The notes under the pieces: generated by a model | The model's input: only the letters and a program-made list of their open reading frames with translations | Databases searched by the model: none | Told to the model about the DNA's origin: nothing | NCBI GenBank assembly: GCA_004295055.1 | Contig: SHNJ01000030.1 | Coordinates: 1-64,000, forward strand | DNA from: Alphaproteobacteria bacterium | Lineage (GTDB): Bacteria; Pseudomonadota; Alphaproteobacteria; SHNJ01 | Direction: 5' to 3' | Length of the DNA stretch: 64,000 nt | Made by a program: the position numbers and the translations under genes | In this document: one piece after another, positions 9,276 through 17,736 of the stretch | Position numbering within the stretch: position 1 is the stretch's first letter | Layout: every line of letters starts with the position of its first letter

Positions 9276-9367
9276 ATTTTAAAAAATCTGCTATCGCAAG
9301 ACAGTATGCGATAACAGGCCAATTTTATGCCAACAAAGCCATTGAAATCATGGCCATTTATATGGTT

Positions 9368-9449
9368 ATATTGTTACACAAAACTGTAACAATATTATCA
9401 TTGTCATTGGGCAACAAAAATACTATGAGACCAATGTATGTAACAATAT
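9368..9449 (+). promoter_or_regulatory. Operator-like array of three GTAACAATAT sites around a promoter
   Basis: ATATTGTTAC (9368-9377) and GTAACAATAT (9386-9395) make a perfect 10-bp inverted repeat with an 8-base spacer. A third exact GTAACAATAT occurs at 9440-9449. Between them TTGTCA (9401-9406) and TATGAG (9424-9429), spaced by 17 bases, form a plausible promoter for the gene at 9488. The sites bracket the promoter, as repressor or activator operators do. The binding protein is unknown. Confidence 0.5.
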
Positions 9450-9487
9450 ATTTTCTGGGTCAGACAAATTATAAGGAGCTAACACCA

Positions 9488-9892
9488 ATGTTAAAAAATG
9501 TTTTTTTCGCGGTTGTGTTTGGACTTTTCCTAACGGCATTTAGCAACGTAGCAAATGCACAAGTGCTGCATACCATTTCTGGAGAAGCAGTGGCTGTCGG
9601 CGATGCTATGGAAATATGCCACGCTGATGGCGATGTGGCTGTTGCAATGGCACGTCCCGCAGGCTGCTTGTTGATGGAATGCTGGATGACTTGCAATGTT
9701 CCAGGTATCGGCAATACTTATGAAACCGCTTTGCAGTGCGGAACCACCACGTCGCAATCCTTGCGTACTTCGTGCTCGCTTGCGGGTGGCAGTGTAACTT
9801 CCATGACTTGCCGTCCACGCGGATATAGCTCTTCCCGCTGTGCGCCGCCAACTTCTCCACCAGTAGTAATTCCAGGCCCATTGCCTTGGTAA
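9488..9892 (+). CDS. Secreted cysteine-rich small protein, unrecognised
   Basis: The start is placed at 9488 because AAGGAG lies 9 bases upstream; a longer in-frame ORF from 9350 would run through the operator array. The 134-residue product has a clear signal peptide (LKNVFFAVVFGLFLTAFSNV, then cleavage after ANA). The mature part of about 110 residues has around nine cysteines, many near Ser/Thr/Gly, and ends in a Pro-rich tail (PPTSPPVVIPGPLPW). The cysteines suggest disulphides formed in the periplasm or outside the cell. I cannot assign a family. The gene sits alone between an operator-like region and a terminator, which suggests regulated expression. Confidence 0.7.
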   Translation: MLKNVFFAVVFGLFLTAFSNVANAQVLHTISGEAVAVGDAMEICHADGDVAVAMARPAGCLLMECWMTCNVPGIGNTYETALQCGTTTSQSLRTSCSLAGGSVTSMTCRPRGYSSSRCAPPTSPPVVIPGPLPW

Positions 9893-9913
9893 TTGCATAG
9901 GTTCTTAAATACG

Positions 9914-9945
9914 AAAACCGCCGGAGCAATCCGGCGGTTTTTTTT
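9914..9945. terminator. Bidirectional terminator between the secreted protein gene and gatB
   Basis: AAAACCGCCGG (9914-9924) pairs with CCGGCGGTTTT (9931-9941) around AGCAAT, with a T-run on the plus strand and a shorter one on the minus strand. It separates the convergent genes ending at 9892 and 9965. Confidence 0.9.
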
Positions 9946-9964
9946 GATCCTCAAGAAACCAGAT

Positions 9965-11467
9965 TTATTGACCCAGCTTCTTCTTTAAAATCTCGTTCAG
10001 CAGATTCGGATTGGCCTTGCCGCCGGTTGATTTCATCACCTGACCAACAAAGAATCCGAACATTTTGTCTTTGCCAGCTTTGTATTCGGCGACTTTATCG
10101 GCGTTTGCGGCCAATACATCGTCGATGGCTTTTTCGATTGCTCCAACGTCGGTAACTTGTTTCAATCCCTTGGATTCGACGATATCGGCGGCGTCTTTGC
10201 CGGACGACAACATTTCGGCGAATACTTCCTTGGCGATCTTGCCGGAAATGGTATTATCCAGAATCAGCAATAACAAACCGGCCAATTGTTTTGCGGCAAT
10301 CGGCGAATCGGTAACGGTTTTATTGTCTTTGTTCAGCGCGCCGAACAATTCGACGGTCAGCCAGTTGGACGCCATTTTCGCGTCGCTGAAAATTTCCTCG
10401 CGGCTGCGTGATTGGCGCGCGGCGGTCAGGATTTTCAGCATCGTGTCGTAATAATCCGCGACTTCTTTTTCGCCCACCAAAACGCTGGCGTCATAGGCCG
10501 ACAGATTATATTCGGTCATATAACGCTGTTTCTTTTGATCCGGCAATTCGGGTAATGTCGATTTGATTTTTTCGACATATTGCGGTGTTAGAATCAATGG
10601 AGGTAAATCAGGGCAGGGGAAGTAACGGTAATCCTGCGCGTCTTCCTTCGACCGCATTGCGCGGGTGGTCGATGTGTTCGGATCGAACAGGCGGGTTTCC
10701 TGATCGATTTTGCCGCCGCCTTCGATAATTTCGATTTGGCGGCGCGATTCAACTTCGATGGCTTCCATTACATAGCGCACGGAATTGACGTTCTTAATTT
10801 CGCATCGCGTGCCCAACGGGCCGCCGGGTTTGCGTACCGATACGTTGACGTCGCAACGCAGCGAGCCTTCTTCCATATTGCCGTCGCAAGTGCCTAAATA
10901 CCGCAGAATTGCGCGCATTTTTTTGACATAGGCGCCGGCTTCCTCGGCGCTGCGCATGTCGGGTTCCGATACGATTTCCATCAATCCAACCCCGGCGCGG
11001 TTCAAATCGATAAAAGATTTGGTCGGGTGCTGATCGTGAATCGATTTACCCGCATCCTGTTCCATATGCAGGCGGGTGATGCCGATTTTTTTGCTGCCGC
11101 TATCGAGGTCAATAGTGATTTCGCCCTTGCCGACGATAGGCTTAAAGAATTGCGAAATTTGATAGCCGGTCGGCAAATCGGGGTAAAAATAATTCTTACG
11201 GTCGAACAGGGATGTCAAATTAATCTGTGCCTGCAATCCAAGGCCGGTGCGGACCGCTTGTTCGACGCATTTTTCATTAATCACTGGCAATTGGCCTGGC
11301 ATGCCCGCATCCAAAAATGCGACATGATCGTTTGGCTCGCCGCCGAATTCGGCGGAAGAACGCGAGAATAATTTGGAATTGGATGTGATCTGGGCGTGCA
11401 TTTCAAGCCCGATTATTACTTCCCAATTGCCAGTCTCTCCACGGATATAATTGTTTTCTGTCGGCAT
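9965..11467 (-). CDS. gatB: Aspartyl/glutamyl-tRNA(Asn/Gln) amidotransferase subunit B
   Basis: The 500-residue protein carries GatB signatures: [12 protein letters not shown] near residues 15-26, [12 protein letters not shown], the kinase-like region with [15 protein letters not shown], and [10 protein letters not shown]. The C-terminal YqeY-like domain ends in [17 protein letters not shown], typical of the family. GatB binds misacylated Glu-tRNA(Gln) or Asp-tRNA(Asn), phosphorylates the acyl group and receives ammonia from GatA. AGGAG precedes the ATG by a good spacing. It is the last gene of gatC-gatA-gatB on the minus strand. Its presence implies that Gln-tRNA(Gln) and/or Asn-tRNA(Asn) is made by the indirect route. 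Confidence 0.97.
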   Translation of the reverse strand: MPTENNYIRGETGNWEVIIGLEMHAQITSNSKLFSRSSAEFGGEPNDHVAFLDAGMPGQLPVINEKCVEQAVRTGLGLQAQINLTSLFDRKNYFYPDLPTGYQISQFFKPIVGKGEITIDLDSGSKKIGITRLHMEQDAGKSIHDQHPTKSFIDLNRAGVGLMEIVSEPDMRSAEEAGAYVKKMRAILRYLGTCDGNMEEGSLRCDVNVSVRKPGGPLGTRCEIKNVNSVRYVMEAIEVESRRQIEIIEGGGKIDQETRLFDPNTSTTRAMRSKEDAQDYRYFPCPDLPPLILTPQYVEKIKSTLPELPDQKKQRYMTEYNLSAYDASVLVGEKEVADYYDTMLKILTAARQSRSREEIFSDAKMASNWLTVELFGALNKDNKTVTDSPIAAKQLAGLLLLILDNTISGKIAKEVFAEMLSSGKDAADIVESKGLKQVTDVGAIEKAIDDVLAANADKVAEYKAGKDKMFGFFVGQVMKSTGGKANPNLLNEILKKKLGQ

Positions 11468-11481
11468 GATTTCTCCTATTT

Positions 11482-11554
11482 GGTGCCGGGTGCCAGGTAT
11501 CGGGTGTCAGATGAAAATAATTAAACTGGCACCTGAAACCTGATACCGGAAACC
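11482..11554. repeat. Imperfect inverted repeat in the gatA-gatB spacer
   Basis: A 29-base arm at 11482-11510 rich in GGTGCC/GGTATC words is answered by an imperfect complement at 11526-11554 (CTGGCACCTGAAACC, then TGATACCGGAAACC). The arms are separated by 15 AT-rich bases. The repeat nearly fills the 91-base spacer and would form a long imperfect hairpin in the gat mRNA. Confidence 0.7.
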
Positions 11555-11558
11555 TTCT

Positions 11559-13067
11559 TTACTGTTCTCCCGCCACGAATTGCGGTTTGTGATTGAAATT
11601 GCAGATTTGTTCCAATGCGCCGGCGGCACGGTACATATTATGTTCATCGAACCGCTTCGCCATGAATTGCAGTCCGATCGGCAAACCGTTCGAAAATAAT
11701 CCCGTTGGCACGCTGATCGCGGGCAGGCCGCCGAAATTGGCGGGGATGGTGAACAAATCTTCTAGATACATATCGATCGGATTGGAAAATTTTTCGCCAA
11801 TAGCAAAGGCAGGGCCTGGCGCGGTTGGCGTTAAAATGACATCCACCTTTTTAAACGCGTCTTCCAATTCATTATTGAACAAACGGCGGATTTTCTGCGC
11901 CTTGGTAAAAAACGCTTCGAAATAACTGGCGGACAATACATAGGCGCCAATCATCATCCGGCGGCGCACTTCGCGGCCAAATCCTTCGGCGCGGCTAAGT
12001 TCGTATAGATCGATAATGTTTTCCGCTTTGTCGGTGCGATGCGTATACCGAACGCCATCATACCGGGCCAGATTGCTCGACGCTTCGGCAGGGGCCAGAA
12101 TATAATAGGTTGGAATGATGTATTTGAAATGCGGCAAAGATATTTCTTGGATTTCCGCGCCAGCCTTTTTCAAATCATCGGCGCGTTTTTGCCATTCGGT
12201 TTTCAATTCGGGGTTAATCCCCTCGATAAAGGCTTCTTTCGGCAAACCGACTTTTAATCCTTTCACGGAAGCGTTAACCGATTTTTCAAAATCCGGGATT
12301 GGCACGTTGACCGAAGTCGCTTCTTTCGGGTCGTAACTGCACATGGCGCGCATCATAATCGCGTTATCGCGCACGGTGCGGGTCATTGGGCCTGCTTGAT
12401 CCAGCGAAGAAGCGAATGCGACAATGCCCCAGCGCGAGGCGCGGCCATAAGTCGGTTTTGCGCCCACGATACCGCACAGCGCGGCAGGTTGGCGCACGGA
12501 ACCGGCCGTGTCGGTTCCGGTTGCGGCCATCGCGCAGCGTGTGGCCACCGCCGCGGAAGATCCGCCGGACGATCCGCCTGGAACCAGTTTTTTACCATCG
12601 CCAGCATCCCACGGGTTGATGACGGGTTTAAAATAACTGGTTTGATTGGACGATCCCATGGCGAATTCGTCCAGGGAAACTTTGCCCAATGTGACGCAAC
12701 CCGCATCCAACAAATTTTGCGTGACGGTCGATTCATAAGGCGGAATAAATTTTTCCAGCATGCGCGACGATGCGGTGGTGCGCACGCCTTTGGTGCAGAA
12801 CAAATCTTTATTCGCGATTGGAATGCCTTCCATCGGGCGCGCTTCGCCCTTGGCCAGGCGCGCATCGGATTCTTTTGCCTGTTGCAAGGCCAGTTCCGGC
12901 GTTTCGGTAACAAAGGCGTTTAATGGCCGCGCTTTTTCAACGGCGCGGATATGGGCCTGTGCCAATTCCACGGCCGAGAATTTTTTGGCGCGCAATCCAT
13001 CGATCGCATCCACCATGGTTAAATCGGTCAATTTGGCAGGTAATTCTTTTTTTAAGGCTAGGGACAT
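11559..13067 (-). CDS. gatA: Aspartyl/glutamyl-tRNA amidotransferase subunit A
   Basis: This is a 502-residue amidase-signature protein. The Ser-cisSer-Lys triad is visible: Lys in [12 protein letters not shown] near residue 85, the Gly/Ser-rich loop [12 protein letters not shown] near 165, and the nucleophile in [14 protein letters not shown] near 185. GatA hydrolyses glutamine and channels ammonia to GatB. Family members usually read DTGGS at the last motif, and the G-to-A change is conservative. It lies between gatC and gatB on the minus strand, in the usual order. An inverted-repeat spacer lies on each side of the gene. Confidence 0.97.
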   Translation of the reverse strand: MSLALKKELPAKLTDLTMVDAIDGLRAKKFSAVELAQAHIRAVEKARPLNAFVTETPELALQQAKESDARLAKGEARPMEGIPIANKDLFCTKGVRTTASSRMLEKFIPPYESTVTQNLLDAGCVTLGKVSLDEFAMGSSNQTSYFKPVINPWDAGDGKKLVPGGSSGGSSAAVATRCAMAATGTDTAGSVRQPAALCGIVGAKPTYGRASRWGIVAFASSLDQAGPMTRTVRDNAIMMRAMCSYDPKEATSVNVPIPDFEKSVNASVKGLKVGLPKEAFIEGINPELKTEWQKRADDLKKAGAEIQEISLPHFKYIIPTYYILAPAEASSNLARYDGVRYTHRTDKAENIIDLYELSRAEGFGREVRRRMMIGAYVLSASYFEAFFTKAQKIRRLFNNELEDAFKKVDVILTPTAPGPAFAIGEKFSNPIDMYLEDLFTIPANFGGLPAISVPTGLFSNGLPIGLQFMAKRFDEHNMYRAAGALEQICNFNHKPQFVAGEQ

Positions 13068-13079
13068 TTCATTCTCGTG

Positions 13080-13157
13080 GGTTTTGGGGTTAGGGTTTTG
13101 GGGTTTGGGGTCATGGAATTAAATTTTCCAAAACCCAGTACCCAATACCCAAATCCC
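13080..13157. repeat. G-rich/C-rich inverted repeat in the gatC-gatA spacer
   Basis: The plus strand has a run of GGGTTTTGGGGTTAGGG-like words at 13080-13110 and a C-rich partner at 13128-13157 (CCAAAACCCAGTACCC, then AATACCCAAATCCC). The arms are imperfect complements with a short AT-rich loop. The repeat fills the spacer and its last base touches the gatC stop codon. The arrangement matches the gatA-gatB spacer but the words differ. Confidence 0.7.
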
Positions 13158-13444
13158 TATTCTATTACTTTCGGTACAGCGTAAAATCCCATATAGGAAT
13201 CCGGTGCATTCGACAGAACTTCTTTTTGTTTATGGCCATCGGAAACAATATCCGGCTGCATCGGCATTTGATCGCCAAAGGTGATTAACGGTTCGATGCC
13301 ATCGGTATTGATGCTTTGGATCTGTTCGATCCAGCTGAAAATGCCGCTCATATCATTGGCATAGGAAGCCAATTGATCCGGTTCCACCCGGATGCGGGCC
13401 AGTTTGGCATATTTGATGACGTCTTTTTCGGTGAATTTAACCAT
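13157..13444 (-). CDS. gatC: Aspartyl/glutamyl-tRNA amidotransferase subunit C
   Basis: The 95-residue protein has the GatC pattern: VIKYAKLARIRVEPDQL at the N-terminus and a central FSWIEQIQSINTDGIEPL with the conserved hydrophobic and acidic spacing. GatC wraps around GatA and GatB to stabilise the complex. Length is normal. It is the first gene of the minus-strand gatCAB set, with AGGAG ahead of the ATG. The divergent partner ruvX starts 83 bases away, so both promoters should be in 13445-13527. Confidence 0.93.
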   Translation of the reverse strand: MVKFTEKDVIKYAKLARIRVEPDQLASYANDMSGIFSWIEQIQSINTDGIEPLITFGDQMPMQPDIVSDGHKQKEVLSNAPDSYMGFYAVPKVIE

Positions 13445-13527
13445 TATGCTCTCCTTAACAGCGGATGGTTAACATACAGAATCCGCAATGAAATTTCCAG
13501 TACGCAGTGGACGAATGAAAAAGGGCG

Positions 13528-14004
13528 GTGTACAAAAGCGGCATGAGCATTTCAGCGCCCAAAGGGCGTAAAATCATGGCCCTGGACATAGGATCGAAAA
13601 CTATCGGCATTGCCTTGTCCGACCGTACCCATACGATTGCATCCCCCCATTCGACGATTGCGCGGGGCAAATGGCAAAAGGATCTGGAATCCTTGAAGTC
13701 GGTTATAAGGGCCGAAGAAGTCGGAATGATATTACTGGGCTTGCCGTTGAATATGGATGGCACGGAAGGCCCTTCTTGCCAGGCTGTAAGGCAGTTCGCG
13801 CGGAACTTGCAAAAAGATTCAGAATTAACTGATTTTCCAATAGATTTTTGGGATGAGAGACTTTCTACCAGTGCGGTGGAACGGGCTATGATCGCCCAGG
13901 ATCTTAGCCGGTCGAAACGGGATGCCAAAATCGATGCGGCGGCAGCGGCTTATATTTTAGAGGGGTTTTTGAACCGATTGCGAAATCAGCATTCAAACCC
14001 TTAA
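13528..14004 (+). CDS. ruvX: Putative pre-16S rRNA nuclease / Holliday junction resolvase fold protein
   Basis: This 158-residue YqgF/RuvX-family protein has the RNase H-like first strand IMALDIGSKTIGIALSD with the catalytic Asp, the LLGLPLNMDGTEGP segment, the WDERLSTSAVERAMI motif, and a final Asp in KRDAKIDAAAAAYILE. The family processes the 5' end of 16S rRNA. The start could be the GTG at 13528, preceded by AAGGG, or the ATG at 13543, giving 158 or 153 residues; both fit the family. It diverges from gatC, a frequent pairing in Alphaproteobacteria. Confidence 0.92.
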   Translation: MYKSGMSISAPKGRKIMALDIGSKTIGIALSDRTHTIASPHSTIARGKWQKDLESLKSVIRAEEVGMILLGLPLNMDGTEGPSCQAVRQFARNLQKDSELTDFPIDFWDERLSTSAVERAMIAQDLSRSKRDAKIDAAAAAYILEGFLNRLRNQHSNP

Positions 14005-14031
14005 TCTGTATATCCTTTTAAGATATTTGTC

Positions 14032-14060
14032 TTTACTTTTAACAAGAATATCTCTATATT
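14032..14060 (+). promoter_or_regulatory. Promoter of the small secreted protein gene
   Basis: TTTACT (14032-14037) and TATATT (14055-14060) are spaced by exactly 17 bases, and 25 bases separate the -10 from the ATG at 14086. It is a good sigma70-type match. Confidence 0.55.
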
Positions 14061-14085
14061 AAATTCAAATTTGAAAAGGACGATT

Positions 14086-14445
14086 ATGAAAAATACGGTC
14101 ATTGTTTTGGTATTATTGATTTCTCTCGCTTGGGCTGGCACAGCACACGCGGAAATGACCCGTATTTATCATTTGGGTAAACCAACTGGCAAGCCGGCGG
14201 CTAACGCGATGGTAGCGGCTTTAAGCGGTGTTGGCGCTTCTCCTAGCTGGAGCGGTTCGAACAAAAGCCAGGTATGGGCTCAATTAAATGATGCACAGCC
14301 GTCGCAATATACACGGTACGGTATTATGCATTACCGTACAGACGTTAGCGATTTCTTACGCACCAGCCGTTCCAGTTCTCGCGGTATTAATGGCATTACC
14401 AGCTCGACACTGGATAACGATCTTTTCTTCTCGCATCGTTATTAA
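14086..14445 (+). CDS. Small secreted protein, unrecognised (119 residues)
   Basis: The ATG at 14086 is chosen because AAAAGGA lies 5 bases upstream; the in-frame TTG at 14071 overlaps that ribosome site. The product has a signal peptide (KNTVIVLVLLISLAWAGTAH, cleavage after AHA) and a mature part of about 96 residues with no cysteines, Ser-rich near the C-terminus (LRTSRSSSRGINGITSSTLD). I do not recognise a family. A good promoter lies directly upstream. The gene is 36 bases before a DUF192 gene and could be co-transcribed with it. Confidence 0.65.
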   Translation: MKNTVIVLVLLISLAWAGTAHAEMTRIYHLGKPTGKPAANAMVAALSGVGASPSWSGSNKSQVWAQLNDAQPSQYTRYGIMHYRTDVSDFLRTSRSSSRGINGITSSTLDNDLFFSHRY

Positions 14446-14480
14446 TTTACTTCATTTCGATTTTGCGGCATGATTTGGCT

Positions 14481-15020
14481 ATGCGCCTAATCATTGCTAC
14501 TCTTTTATTGCTGGGATTTATGAATTGCGCCATTGCTCAGGATGGCGCGAAAACCAATATGCCTTATCCGCCGGAAGAAAAATCCGAGACAACGGAAATG
14601 GTGATTTTGGGTACCAATGGAAAACAGCATCGGTTTACAATCGAGATCGCGCGGACCGAAGCACAAAAAGCCAAAGGCTTGATGAATCGCACCGAACTTG
14701 GCGCGGATCAGGGCATGATATTCTTGTTCGATCCCCCGGTCGAAGTGGGTATGTGGATGAAGAATACATTGATTCCGTTGGATATGGTTTTTGTGAACGA
14801 TAAAAACCGTATTTTTCGCCTGCGCGAGGGCAAGCCGATGGACCTGACTATTTTGCGGTCTATGGGCAAAACAACAGCGGTTATTGAATTACCGGGTGGA
14901 ACGGTAAAAAAACAAAATATCCGTCTTGGTGACCGGATTTTAACGCCAGTATTGAAAAATCAGCCTTCTGCAGGGGGTTCTGGCGGCCAGGGCGGCGGAA
15001 TGAGCCCCTCGCATAATTAA
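14481..15020 (+). CDS. Exported DUF192-family protein
   Basis: This 179-residue protein starts with a signal peptide (MRLIIATLLLLGFMNCAIA) and then a DUF192 domain: ARTEAQKAKGLMNRTELG, MIFLFDPPVEVGMWMKNT, IPLDMVFVNDKNRIF and AVIELPGGTVKKQNIRLGD. These are the family's conserved blocks. DUF192 proteins are small periplasmic or extracellular proteins of unknown biochemical role, common in bacteria and archaea. The tail after about residue 158 is Gly/Ser-rich. The ATG at 14481 is preferred over the TTG at 14463 because it puts the signal peptide first, but no strong ribosome site is seen. Confidence 0.88.
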   Translation: MRLIIATLLLLGFMNCAIAQDGAKTNMPYPPEEKSETTEMVILGTNGKQHRFTIEIARTEAQKAKGLMNRTELGADQGMIFLFDPPVEVGMWMKNTLIPLDMVFVNDKNRIFRLREGKPMDLTILRSMGKTTAVIELPGGTVKKQNIRLGDRILTPVLKNQPSAGGSGGQGGGMSPSHN

Positions 15021-15099
15021 CTAGATTTGTTTTTAAAAACTTGCTACTAAGCTCTCTCTTTGAATGTTGGCGTAGACATAATGCGCCGTTCAATATTGT

Positions 15100-15175
<76 letters not shown>

Positions 15176-15176
<1 letters not shown>

Positions 15177-15281
15177 GCCTTCGCCCGTTATACTTAACAT
15201 AAGTCGAAGGCTGCCGCGCCGAAGTTCCAAAGGAACGTAGGTGGGCTGTTGCGATCGTTGGCTACGGCTTGGCAAGCCACC
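15176..15281 (+). repeat. tRNA-3'-adjacent palindromic element, copy 1
   Basis: The element starts on the last base of tRNA-Pro. It holds AGCCTTCG (15176-15183) paired with CGAAGGCT (15205-15212), then CCGAAG, a small hairpin GTTCC/GGAAC, then GTAGG.GG.CTG, and ends with GGCTTGGCAAGCCACC. A homologous element of nearly the same length lies 3' of tRNA-Asn (23339-23442), with the same block order and different bases in the hairpin arms. Confidence 0.65.
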
Positions 15282-15365
15282 TTCCTTCTTAAAATAAATT
15301 CTTATTATTCTTAATATTTTGATGAACTAAGCGTTTTATGCTATTACCGATGCTTAGGTGTTTCC

Positions 15366-15659
15366 ATGCAAGTCCGAATTTTAAAACCCGCTAAAACCGC
15401 TATGTCGTCTGGCACCCGTAAAACCAAAAAATGGGTGATTGAATTTCCGCCGCAAGATCGGCCGGATCCGAATGCATTGATGGGCTGGGCAGAATCGATC
15501 GATACGATCAAGCAAATGAAATTGCATTTTGACTCGCTGGACGAAGCACAGGCATATTGTAAGAAAAAAGGATGGGACTGCGCAGTAGTTGAACCGGAAC
15601 AACGCACGCAAAAATCCAAGTCCTACGCCGACAATTTCCGCTTCAATAAATTTAGTTAA
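15366..15659 (+). CDS. Complex I accessory subunit, NDUFS4 / ETC C1 family
   Basis: This 97-residue protein matches the alphaproteobacterial and mitochondrial NDUFS4-type subunit: VRILKPAKTAMSSGTRKTKK at the start, WVIEFPP, the DPNALMGWAESIDTIKQMKL core and AYCKKKGWDCAVVEP, ending with YADNFRFNKF. It binds near the NADH-dehydrogenase arm of complex I and helps its assembly and stability. Finding it in bacteria points to Alphaproteobacteria. It fits with the nuoJKLMN genes at 44641-50576. Its stop overlaps the convergent alkD stop by 8 bases. Confidence 0.92.
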   Translation: MQVRILKPAKTAMSSGTRKTKKWVIEFPPQDRPDPNALMGWAESIDTIKQMKLHFDSLDEAQAYCKKKGWDCAVVEPEQRTQKSKSYADNFRFNKFS

Positions 15660-16353
15660 TTTGTTTTATTTTCTTGCGCCATTCTGGTTTTAATTTGCGC
15701 GTTGCTTCATGCTTTGCCACGTATTTCAATTGCGTATTATAGGCATTTAGAAATTCAATCACGCGCGCAGAATTATGCGATCCCAAATCGCGCAGCCACC
15801 ATCCAATCGCTTTTTGAATGAACCATTCTTCGTCGTCTGCATATTGCCCGGCCCAGTCTAACATGCGTTCCGGATTTCGGCCCAATTTGGCATAGGGCAA
15901 GGTGTAAACCAATACCGCGCGACGCATCCAAAAATTGGGATGTTCGGTCCAGCCATTCAATTCATCCAATAATTTTTCATCGGCCAAAATACATTTCCAC
16001 GCGGCTGGCGCCATATTGTCCTGCAATGCCCAGCCATCGACATCTTTTAAAAATTGCTTGATGGTTTGCCATAATTTTTTGCTGGGTTTGACTTGCGGCA
16101 GGCACAAAATGCGCGTGGCAGCAATCATCGCGTCAAACTGATCGGTGGCCCATAAATCTTTTGCCAATGTCAGTAATTCTTCCTCGCTGCGTTTCTGGGC
16201 CGTATCTTTGACCACTTGTTTGGAAAAGGCAGCGCGAACACCCCAATGCGTACGCGAAGATTTGTGATAGGCCTTATCCCATTTTGCATGAGTGGCGTTT
16301 TTGTGTTTCTGTAATTGCCGCAAAAAAATGGGTGTTAATTTAGCGTTCGGCAT
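15652..16353 (-). CDS. DNA alkylation repair protein (AlkD-like HEAT-repeat glycosylase)
   Basis: The 233-residue protein is all-helical with HEAT-like repeats, matching AlkD. These enzymes remove N3- and N7-alkylated purines without flipping the base. Likely active-site positions are in DVDGWALQDNMAP (Trp and Asp), FWMRRAVLVYTLPY (the Arg that contacts DNA) and EEWFIQKAIGWWLRDLG (Trp). The start overlaps the stop of the upstream MFS gene by 14 bases, so the two are co-transcribed on the minus strand. Confidence 0.88.
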   Translation of the reverse strand: MPNAKLTPIFLRQLQKHKNATHAKWDKAYHKSSRTHWGVRAAFSKQVVKDTAQKRSEEELLTLAKDLWATDQFDAMIAATRILCLPQVKPSKKLWQTIKQFLKDVDGWALQDNMAPAAWKCILADEKLLDELNGWTEHPNFWMRRAVLVYTLPYAKLGRNPERMLDWAGQYADDEEWFIQKAIGWWLRDLGSHNSARVIEFLNAYNTQLKYVAKHEATRKLKPEWRKKIKQIN

Positions 16354-17569
16354 AATCTAAATCTTTATGAAAAGTATCGGATAGCAAATAGGCCGAAATA
16401 AAAGTAAGGGTAAATACGATGATTCCTAGTACCAGCATCGAATCCAAGATGCCAATTGATGGTTGTAAGTATGCGACAATTAAGCTCATCGGCACAAAAG
16501 TGGCTCTGGCGATATTAGGCGCGTTGGTTGCGGCGGTGGCGCGCAAATTAGTGCCGAACGATTCAGCGCTGATGGTCACAACAATTGTCCAACAGCCAAC
16601 ACTTAGACCCAGTAAGCAATAAAACATTTGAAACCAAATTTTGTCATGGTCGTAACCGGTCATCAAAAAATAACTGCTGGCGGCAAAACCAAATACCATA
16701 AAAGACAATAAGGCTGTGCGTCTGGATTGTAACCATTGGCTTAGCAATCCACCTGCAAAATCACCTAAGGTAAATCCGATGTAACCCCATAAAATCGCTT
16801 CTGCGGCAGTCATAACTGGTAAAAGGCCAAAAGATTTGGTTAGTTCTGGCGCGAAGCCTGCCAGCATATACATGACATAAGGCACTGGCATACCGATTAA
16901 AATGCAACCAACGAAACGTGCGGTGCGCCGCCAATTGCCGAAAAATATACGCAAGTTGCCGCGGCTTTTATCTTTGGGTTGTTGTAGAAAGATCATTGAA
17001 TCTTTCACCTGCATACGTAAGAATAACAGCGCAAAACCCATGATCGATCCGATCAAATAACATGTCCGCCAATCCAAAATTTGCGCCAACATTGCGGCCA
17101 TAACTGCGCCTGCAGGCGCAAAACCGGCAATTAATGTGGTGCCATAACCGCGTTTTTTCAGCGGCAATATTTCCGTGACTAAAGTAATAGCCAATCCCAA
17201 TTCGCCGGAAAGTCCAATTCCGGCAATAAAACGTAATAAGGCATAAGTTGATACTTGCTGTACAAAGGCACAGCCTAAAGTTGCCAGGGAATAAGTGAAA
17301 ATACTAAGGAACAACAATTTGGTGCGGCCGATTTTATCGCCCAAAATGCCGAACAAAACTCCGCCCACGAGCAAGCCGATCAATTGCAGATTGATAATCC
17401 AAATACCGGTATGGAATAAATCTGTTTCTGCTACCCCCAAATCGCGTAAACTAGGTAAACGGACGATGTTAAATAACAGCAAGTCATATACATCTACGAA
17501 ATAGCCTAAGGCCGATACAAAAACAGCCAGGCTGAAAATACCGGATTTTGTTGCAGAGGTTTTGCCCAT
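16340..17569 (-). CDS. MFS transporter, metabolite:H+ symporter-like
   Basis: This 409-residue protein has about twelve hydrophobic segments. The first, FVSALGYFVDVYDLLLF, has the charged pair seen in the metabolite:proton symporter and sugar/acid transporter branch of the major facilitator superfamily. The loop motif FGILGDKIGRTKLLFLS between segments 2 and 3 is the MFS signature. The substrate cannot be told from sequence; a carboxylate or sugar is most usual in this branch. It is co-transcribed with alkD downstream. tRNA-Arg ends 25 bases upstream of the start on the same strand, so some read-through from the tRNA promoter is possible. Confidence 0.88.
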   Translation of the reverse strand: MGKTSATKSGIFSLAVFVSALGYFVDVYDLLLFNIVRLPSLRDLGVAETDLFHTGIWIINLQLIGLLVGGVLFGILGDKIGRTKLLFLSIFTYSLATLGCAFVQQVSTYALLRFIAGIGLSGELGLAITLVTEILPLKKRGYGTTLIAGFAPAGAVMAAMLAQILDWRTCYLIGSIMGFALLFLRMQVKDSMIFLQQPKDKSRGNLRIFFGNWRRTARFVGCILIGMPVPYVMYMLAGFAPELTKSFGLLPVMTAAEAILWGYIGFTLGDFAGGLLSQWLQSRRTALLSFMVFGFAASSYFLMTGYDHDKIWFQMFYCLLGLSVGCWTIVVTISAESFGTNLRATAATNAPNIARATFVPMSLIVAYLQPSIGILDSMLVLGIIVFTLTFISAYLLSDTFHKDLDYAER

Positions 17570-17593
17570 AATGATGTTCTCGCGGCAAGAAAA

Positions 17594-17670
17594 TGGCGTC
17601 CCCGATACGATTCGAACGTACGACCTAATGCTTAGAAGGCATTTGCTCTATCCAGCTGAGCTACGGGGAC
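17594..17670 (-). tRNA. tRNA-Arg (anticodon TCT)
   Basis: The minus strand folds as a cloverleaf with acceptor GTCCCCG/CGGGGAC, anticodon stem AATGC/GCATT with loop CTTCTAA (anticodon TCT), a GTTCGAATC T-loop, and encoded CCA at 17594-17596. It is 77 bases long. Confidence 0.97.
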
Positions 17671-17736
17671 GTGAATTGGTAATATACATGGTCTGGCACG
17701 CAGCTGTATAGGGATTATTGCAAAGAATTAAGGATT

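Noticed and set aside
9350-9487. 46-codon N-terminal extension of the secreted Cys-rich protein
   Set aside because: It runs through the promoter and operator repeats, and the ATG at 9488 has AAGGAG and begins a perfect signal peptide.
12383-12923. Overlapping ORFs of about 175 codons in alternative frames of gatA
   Set aside because: Their products are Arg/Pro-rich frame shadows; gatA has the full amidase signature here.
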